This document shows positions 40,514-44,426 of a stretch of DNA of 44,426 nt, in pieces (the stretch's first letter is position 1; every line of letters starts with the position of its first letter). The notes beneath the pieces were generated by a model that saw nothing but the letters and a program-made list of their open reading frames with translations, did no database searches and had not been told where the DNA came from. This stretch comes from Streptomyces kronopolitis (GTDB lineage Bacteria; Actinomycetota; Actinomycetes; Streptomycetales; Streptomycetaceae). The position numbers and the translations under genes were made by a program. The stretch spans positions 1 through 44,426 of the forward strand of contig NZ_BMND01000043.1 in assembly GCF_014646275.1 (NCBI RefSeq). The letters run 5' to 3'.

Positions 40514-41254
40514 ATGTCATTCGCAGACATTGCCGACCCGGTCAGCCGGCTGAAGGCCCCCGGAGAGCCCGAAGAGCTCTCCAAGGGGCTCGTGGGCGAA
40601 ACCGTCAGTACGGTCAGCGACTGGCTCAGCCCCAGCTATTGGGCGCTCGAGACGGTCAAGTTCATCTTCGGCATCGACCCGCTGGAAGAGGTCCTCAAGT
40701 GGTTCGAGGGCGACTGGGAGTCGTATGCCAAGTGCGCCGAGGTGTGGTCCAACACCGGGAAGATGGCGAAGGATCTGGCGGCGAACATCCAGTCAGGCAA
40801 CAAGGCACTGGACGCTTCCTGGGACGGCAATGCAGCCGACGCCGCCTATGTGTACTTCGATGAGCTGGCCAAGAAGATCGCATCTCTCGAGAGCGATCTG
40901 AACGAGCTGGAGCGCTACTACAAGGACGTGGCTCTGGCGGTCTCTCAGGGGGTGGACCTCGTCAAGGGGCTGCTGACCGAGATGGCAGACCAGTTGATCA
41001 TCGCCGAGGTCGAAATCGCCGCGGGCACCGCTCTCGCCGAAACAGGCGTAGGCGCCGTCGTCGGCTATGCGGCCGCGGCCCTGGAGATCGCCAAGGTCAT
41101 CAAAACCTGGGGAAAGGTCACCGAGGCATACAGCGCCGCGGACAAGACCGTCAAAATCGCGGTCACGGCTTCCGGCGCCATTGTCGGGCGACTCGGCGCC
41201 GCCCTGCATCATTTTCCCGATCCGGGCGTGAGCTACGACAATCCGGCCGTGTGA
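40514..41254 (+). CDS. WXG100-type protein with hydrophobic C-terminus
   Basis: This 246-aa protein has a helical domain with Trp103-Asp104-Gly105 (DASWDGNAADAAY) between long helices. A C-terminal Ala/Val-rich stretch (AGTALAETGVGAVVGYAAAALEIAKV, about 172-200) could sit in a membrane. It lacks a visible toxin domain. AGGAAAGGA precedes the ATG. It forms a transcript with the 105-aa gene and is convergent with the 196-aa membrane-protein gene. Confidence 0.85.
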   Translation: MSFADIADPVSRLKAPGEPEELSKGLVGETVSTVSDWLSPSYWALETVKFIFGIDPLEEVLKWFEGDWESYAKCAEVWSNTGKMAKDLAANIQSGNKALDASWDGNAADAAYVYFDELAKKIASLESDLNELERYYKDVALAVSQGVDLVKGLLTEMADQLIIAEVEIAAGTALAETGVGAVVGYAAAALEIAKVIKTWGKVTEAYSAADKTVKIAVTASGAIVGRLGAALHHFPDPGVSYDNPAV

Positions 41255-41258
41255 GGAA

Positions 41259-41299
41259 GGGCGCCGAGTGCTCGCGACGATCGTCGAGCCTCTGCGCCC
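41259..41299. terminator. Possible bidirectional hairpin
   Basis: GGGCGC (41259-41264) and GCGCCC (41294-41299) enclose the palindrome CGACGATCGTCG flanked by GCTCG and GAGC. It fills the 53-base gap between two convergent genes. Confidence 0.4.
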
Positions 41300-41307
41300 G
41301 TACTGCC

Positions 41308-41898
41308 TTACTGCGACTGCATCCAGGTGAACAGCATGCACACCGCCGCGCCCCCGATTCCGACCAGGAAGAGCCATTTGCGCGCTTCCCCCGCTCGGGT
41401 GCCGGAGACCGAACGGTTGATCATGAGCATCTGGGCGCCGCCACGCGGGAACATCCCGGTCGCGGCGAACGGCAGGCCGATGGCGGCAACCACCCAACCG
41501 CAGAAGAACAGTGCGATCCAACGGGAGACTTCACCGGGACCGGTCCGCAGATACTCATTGCCCGACTGCTGGACCGGGATCTTGTCGCCCGGCTTCCGGT
41601 CCGCCCGGACCGTCGCCGTATCGTCCGTGCTCCGGCCGTCGCCGGAACGGAAGGTGCCCTCGCACCACGTGGTCTCACTGCGGTGGCCCGTCGTGCCGGA
41701 ATGCTCGACACGGCAGCTCTTGACCGTCAGGGTGCCGTGCGTCCCGGCAATTCCGCCGGCATGCGCGGCGTTGGAGAACGCCATGCCGAACATGACCAGT
41801 GCGACGACGAAGAACAGCGCACCGAGCGCCCGGCCGCCGATTCCGGGCCGAGGCAGTTCCGGTGCCGTCACCGACGGCGCCAATTGCCCGAGTTCCAT
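41308..41898 (-). CDS. Three-helix membrane protein with outer Cys pair
   Basis: This 196-aa protein has membrane helices at about 23-47, 126-149 and 171-190. A polar segment of about 75 residues lies between the first two, with two Cys (KSCRVEHS and TTWCEGTF) that could form a disulfide outside the cell. GGAAGGGGGGA precedes the ATG. It begins 25 bases after the ribF stop, so the two are likely one unit. No family recognised. Confidence 0.8.
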   Translation of the reverse strand: MELGQLAPSVTAPELPRPGIGGRALGALFFVVALVMFGMAFSNAAHAGGIAGTHGTLTVKSCRVEHSGTTGHRSETTWCEGTFRSGDGRSTDDTATVRADRKPGDKIPVQQSGNEYLRTGPGEVSRWIALFFCGWVVAAIGLPFAATGMFPRGGAQMLMINRSVSGTRAGEARKWLFLVGIGGAAVCMLFTWMQSQ

Positions 41899-41923
41899 GG
41901 TCCCCCCTTCCTCTGAATCGCGG

Positions 41924-42871
41924 TCAGATCGCCTCCGCGATCAGCCCCCGTGCCAGTTTCACGTCCACGGCCATGCGTTCCAGGAGGGCGTCGAGGGTGT
42001 CGAACTTCTCCTGGCCGCGAAGGTAGGCGAGGAAGTCCACGGCGACGTGCAGGCCGTAGAGGTCCAGGCCGACGCGGTCGATGGCGTACGCCTCGACGGT
42101 GCGGGTCTTGCCGTCGAACTGCGGGTTGGTGCCGACCGAGACGGCGGCCGGCATGGCCTCGCCCTCGACCTGCAGCAGGCCCGCGTAGACGCCGTCGGCG
42201 GGGATCGCGGTGTGCGGCAGGGTCTCCACATTGGCCGTCGGGAAGCCCAGTTCGCGGCCGCGCTGGGCGCCGCGGACGACCACGCCCTCGACGCGGTGCG
42301 GCCGTCCCAGGACCTCCCGCGCCCCGGCGACATCGCCGTCGGCGACCAGTCGGCGGGTGAGGGTGGAGGAGAAGGCCTCGCCGCCGCCCGCCGCGCCGCG
42401 CTCGTAGAGGTCGATGACCTCGACGGTGTAGTCGTAGGTGGTGCCCAGTTCGGTCAGGGTGGCGACATTGCCCTTCGCCTTGTGCCCGAAGCGGAAGTTG
42501 GGGCCCTCGACGACGACCTGGGCGTGCAGCTTGTCGACCAGTACCTTGGCCACGAAGTCGGCCGGCTCCAGCGTCGAGAACTCCTTGGTGAACGGCAGGA
42601 CCAGCACCGCGTCCACCCCCAGCCCCGCCATCAGCTCCGCGCGCCGGTGGTGCGGCGCCAGCAGCGGCGGGTGGGTGCCGGGGCGCACGACCTCGCTGGG
42701 GTGCGGGTCGAAGGTCACGACCACCGCGGGAATCCCCAGCTCACGGGCGCGCGCGACGGCCTTGCCGATGATCAGTTGGTGGCCGCGGTGCACTCCGTCG
42801 TACGAGCCGATGGTGACGACGCTGCGCCCCCAGCCCTCGGGGATGTCCTCCAAGCCACGCCAGCGCTGCAC
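41924..42871 (-). CDS. ribF: Bifunctional riboflavin kinase / FAD synthetase
   Basis: This 315-aa enzyme makes FMN and then FAD. The N-terminal adenylyltransferase half carries GSYDGVHRGH (22-31) and NFRFGHKAKG. The C-terminal kinase half has RGRELGFPTANVETL and DGKTRTVEAYAID. The GTG at 42871 has GAGGAG upstream and gives MQRWRGLEDI, the usual start; an in-frame ATG 17 codons earlier is less likely. The position near the T7SS genes is typical of Streptomyces chromosomes. Confidence 0.96.
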   Translation of the reverse strand: MQRWRGLEDIPEGWGRSVVTIGSYDGVHRGHQLIIGKAVARARELGIPAVVVTFDPHPSEVVRPGTHPPLLAPHHRRAELMAGLGVDAVLVLPFTKEFSTLEPADFVAKVLVDKLHAQVVVEGPNFRFGHKAKGNVATLTELGTTYDYTVEVIDLYERGAAGGGEAFSSTLTRRLVADGDVAGAREVLGRPHRVEGVVVRGAQRGRELGFPTANVETLPHTAIPADGVYAGLLQVEGEAMPAAVSVGTNPQFDGKTRTVEAYAIDRVGLDLYGLHVAVDFLAYLRGQEKFDTLDALLERMAVDVKLARGLIAEAI

Positions 42872-42972
42872 TCTGCCCGCTCCTCGCCCGAACCCTGTCC
42901 GTCCCGTGCGCCAATTCGGCATGGCGCAGGTCTAAGACTGCCATGCCGTGGGTGGTGCTCCGCGCGAAGGGG

Positions 42973-43001
42973 GGTTCCGGGCGGCCCCGCGGACCGGAAC
43001 C
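42973..43001 (-). terminator. Possible terminator of the helical-protein gene
   Basis: GGTTCCGG (42973-42980) pairs with CCGGAACC (42994-43001), with GCGG/CCGC pairing inside the loop. It lies 66 bases after the stop codon at 43068 and upstream of ribF. Confidence 0.45.
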
Positions 43002-43067
43002 GCCGCAGGCCACGGGCCTCACCGGCCGCGCTGCGCAGGCCGCTCCGCCCGGGCCGGGCCGCCGCGG

Positions 43068-44426
43068 TCAGCTGGGGCACCCGGTGAGCGTGACACGGGC
43101 ACCGGGGCCCACCACCGCCGCCCACTCCCCCGGCTCGTCCGCCACCCAGTCCTGCATCCGCCGGGCGAAGCCGGGCACCCGCCCGCCCAGTTCCACCAGC
43201 CGCCGGTCCAGGCGGGCCGCGCCCTGCGGGGTGCGCACCAGCAGCGTTGCGGTGCGGTGCACCAGCTCCCGGGTGCGGTCCGCCGGCCGCCGCTCCGCGC
43301 CCTCGGCGGCCGCCCGGAGCAGCGCCTCCAGCACCCGGGTGTCCGGCCCCGCGCCGCCGTGTCCGCCGCGCGCCGTGGGGACCGCCGGGAGGGCCGCCTC
43401 CTGGGCCAGCAGCACGTCGAGCAGTTCGCGGCGCAGCGGGGCCGAGGCGCCGGAGCCGGCGCCGGCCACCACGGCCGCGAGGGCGCAGCGGACCGTCACG
43501 GGGCCTCCGGTCAGCAGTTCCACGGCGAGCGGGCGCAGCGCGGCGCGGGCGGCCGGTCCCCGTTCGAGGCGGTGGTCGAGGAACTCCGCGACCGGCCGTG
43601 CCACGCGCTCGGGGCAGTGCCGGGCGCAGTCGCGGACGAGGTCGGCGATGCGCGCGGCGAGGTCCGGTGCGTCGATGCGGGCGAGCATGCGCAGCAGCGC
43701 GTCGGCCACCGGCGGGCCGTCGCCGCCGACCAGCCGGGCCCGGAAGGCGTCCAGCACCACCTTGGGGTGCTCGGGGAGGGCGGCCGTGAACGTCGCGGGC
43801 GGCAGCTGCGGGTCGCCCGCGACGAAGCGGGTCAGCGCGCGGTCCAGGAAGCGGGCGCGGGTGGCCGGATCGCCCACCAGCAGGGCGAGCGCGGAGCCGT
43901 GGTGGGCGGCGTCGGCGCGCCGGGCGAGGAGGCACAGCGCGGCATAGCGCAGCAGGGCGCGGTCGGCCGTGGCGGTGGCGTGCGGGGCGGCCCGCAGGCC
44001 GTACGAGGCGGCCGCGGCCCGGCGCTCGGGGCGTTCGTCGTGCGCCCAGCGGTCCACGGCCCGGCACACCGCCGCCGGCTCGTCCTCGGCGAGGGCGTCC
44101 ATCAGCTCGTCGCCCCGGGGGTGCGCGGCGGCCACCAGGGCCTCCAGGAGCGCGTCGAGCGCCTGCCGGCGGTGGGTGTGCAGCAGGGCCTGCGCGGCGG
44201 CGGCGACGGTGATCTCCCGGGGCAGTGCGCGCGGGGCCGGGCCGGCGCCGTCCGCGGCGGGACGGTGGAGCGGGCGGGTGTCGTCGAACCAGGCGCACAG
44301 CAGCGGCTGGATGCCCTCCGGGTCCGTACGGAGCAGGGCGGCCGCGGCGTCGAGGAACCGCAGGCGGGCGCCGGTCCCGGCGGACGGCTGGTCCGCGGGG
44401 TGCGGGCGCTGGCCGCCGACCCGGAC
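43068..44426 (-). CDS. Helical-repeat protein, 3' part only
   Basis: The frame is open to the right edge, so this is the last 452 codons of a longer gene; a GTG at 44135 is internal, since homologous-looking sequence continues upstream (RLRFLDAAAALLRTDPEGI). The visible part is Ala/Leu/Arg-rich, with repeating pairs of helices (ALLRYAALCLLARRADA, RELLDVLLAQEAAL) like ARM/HEAT-type repeats. It has no membrane helix or catalytic motif. The N-terminal part, which would name the family, is missing. Confidence 0.7.
   Translation of the reverse strand, partial: VRVGGQRPHPADQPSAGTGARLRFLDAAAALLRTDPEGIQPLLCAWFDDTRPLHRPAADGAGPAPRALPREITVAAAAQALLHTHRRQALDALLEALVAAAHPRGDELMDALAEDEPAAVCRAVDRWAHDERPERRAAAASYGLRAAPHATATADRALLRYAALCLLARRADAAHHGSALALLVGDPATRARFLDRALTRFVAGDPQLPPATFTAALPEHPKVVLDAFRARLVGGDGPPVADALLRMLARIDAPDLAARIADLVRDCARHCPERVARPVAEFLDHRLERGPAARAALRPLAVELLTGGPVTVRCALAAVVAGAGSGASAPLRRELLDVLLAQEAALPAVPTARGGHGGAGPDTRVLEALLRAAAEGAERRPADRTRELVHRTATLLVRTPQGAARLDRRLVELGGRVPGFARRMQDWVADEPGEWAAVVGPGARVTLTGCPS

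Overview
The window is a piece of high-GC actinobacterial chromosome. Gene content, order, GTG/TTG starts with AGGAG-type ribosome binding sites, and the third-position GC bias all point to Streptomyces. No phage, IS element, tRNA or CRISPR array is visible. Most of it looks like conserved chromosomal core, carrying a complete ESX/type VII secretion (T7SS) locus embedded in housekeeping genes.

Left part (1-12.3 kb, mostly minus strand). The first 160 bases, read on the minus strand, resemble the 5' leader of a Streptomyces rRNA operon whose 16S gene would lie off the left edge. Then come RNase J, dapA (lysine pathway) and thyX (flavin-dependent thymidylate synthase). Two small membrane-protein genes follow on the plus strand. 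Next is the minus-strand chain rpsO - pnp - M16 peptidase - dapB - small membrane protein, with a perfect UUCG-capped hairpin inside the 5' end of the M16 gene. The T7SS starts with eccD (minus) divergent from eccC (plus).

Middle (12.3-32.1 kb). eccC encodes a fused three-ATPase EccC. Around it are paired short and long WXG100-type genes, a P-loop protein with a Lys-to-Arg Walker A change, and, overlapping its stop codon, a fusion of Imm35-like, degenerate deaminase-like and SUKH-4-like parts. There are also three subtilisin-like mycosins, two of them a tandem duplicate with an unusual serine motif, and the canonical esx pair. Five short/long WXG-type gene pairs occur in the whole window.

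Right part (32.1-44.4 kb). eccB (minus) is divergent from eccE (plus), with a perfect 8+1+8 dyad between them. eccE overlaps an unknown 279-aa gene. After two terminators comes a 922-aa proline/glutamine-rich MinD-like ATPase similar in layout to mycobacterial EspI. Then follow a paralogue of the small protein at 17.8 kb, a fifth WXG-type pair, a membrane protein, ribF, and the 3' end of a large helical protein that runs off the right edge.

Working model, based on known T7SS families: EccB, EccC, EccD and EccE form the membrane machine. The canonical mycosin at 29.9-31.1 kb is its protease. The MinD-like protein is a cytosolic regulator or chaperone. The WXG pairs are substrates. EccA is absent. 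The most unusual parts are the degenerate P-loop/deaminase-like/SUKH cassette, the duplicated mycosins with their shared terminator hairpins, and the paralogous small proteins that bracket the locus.
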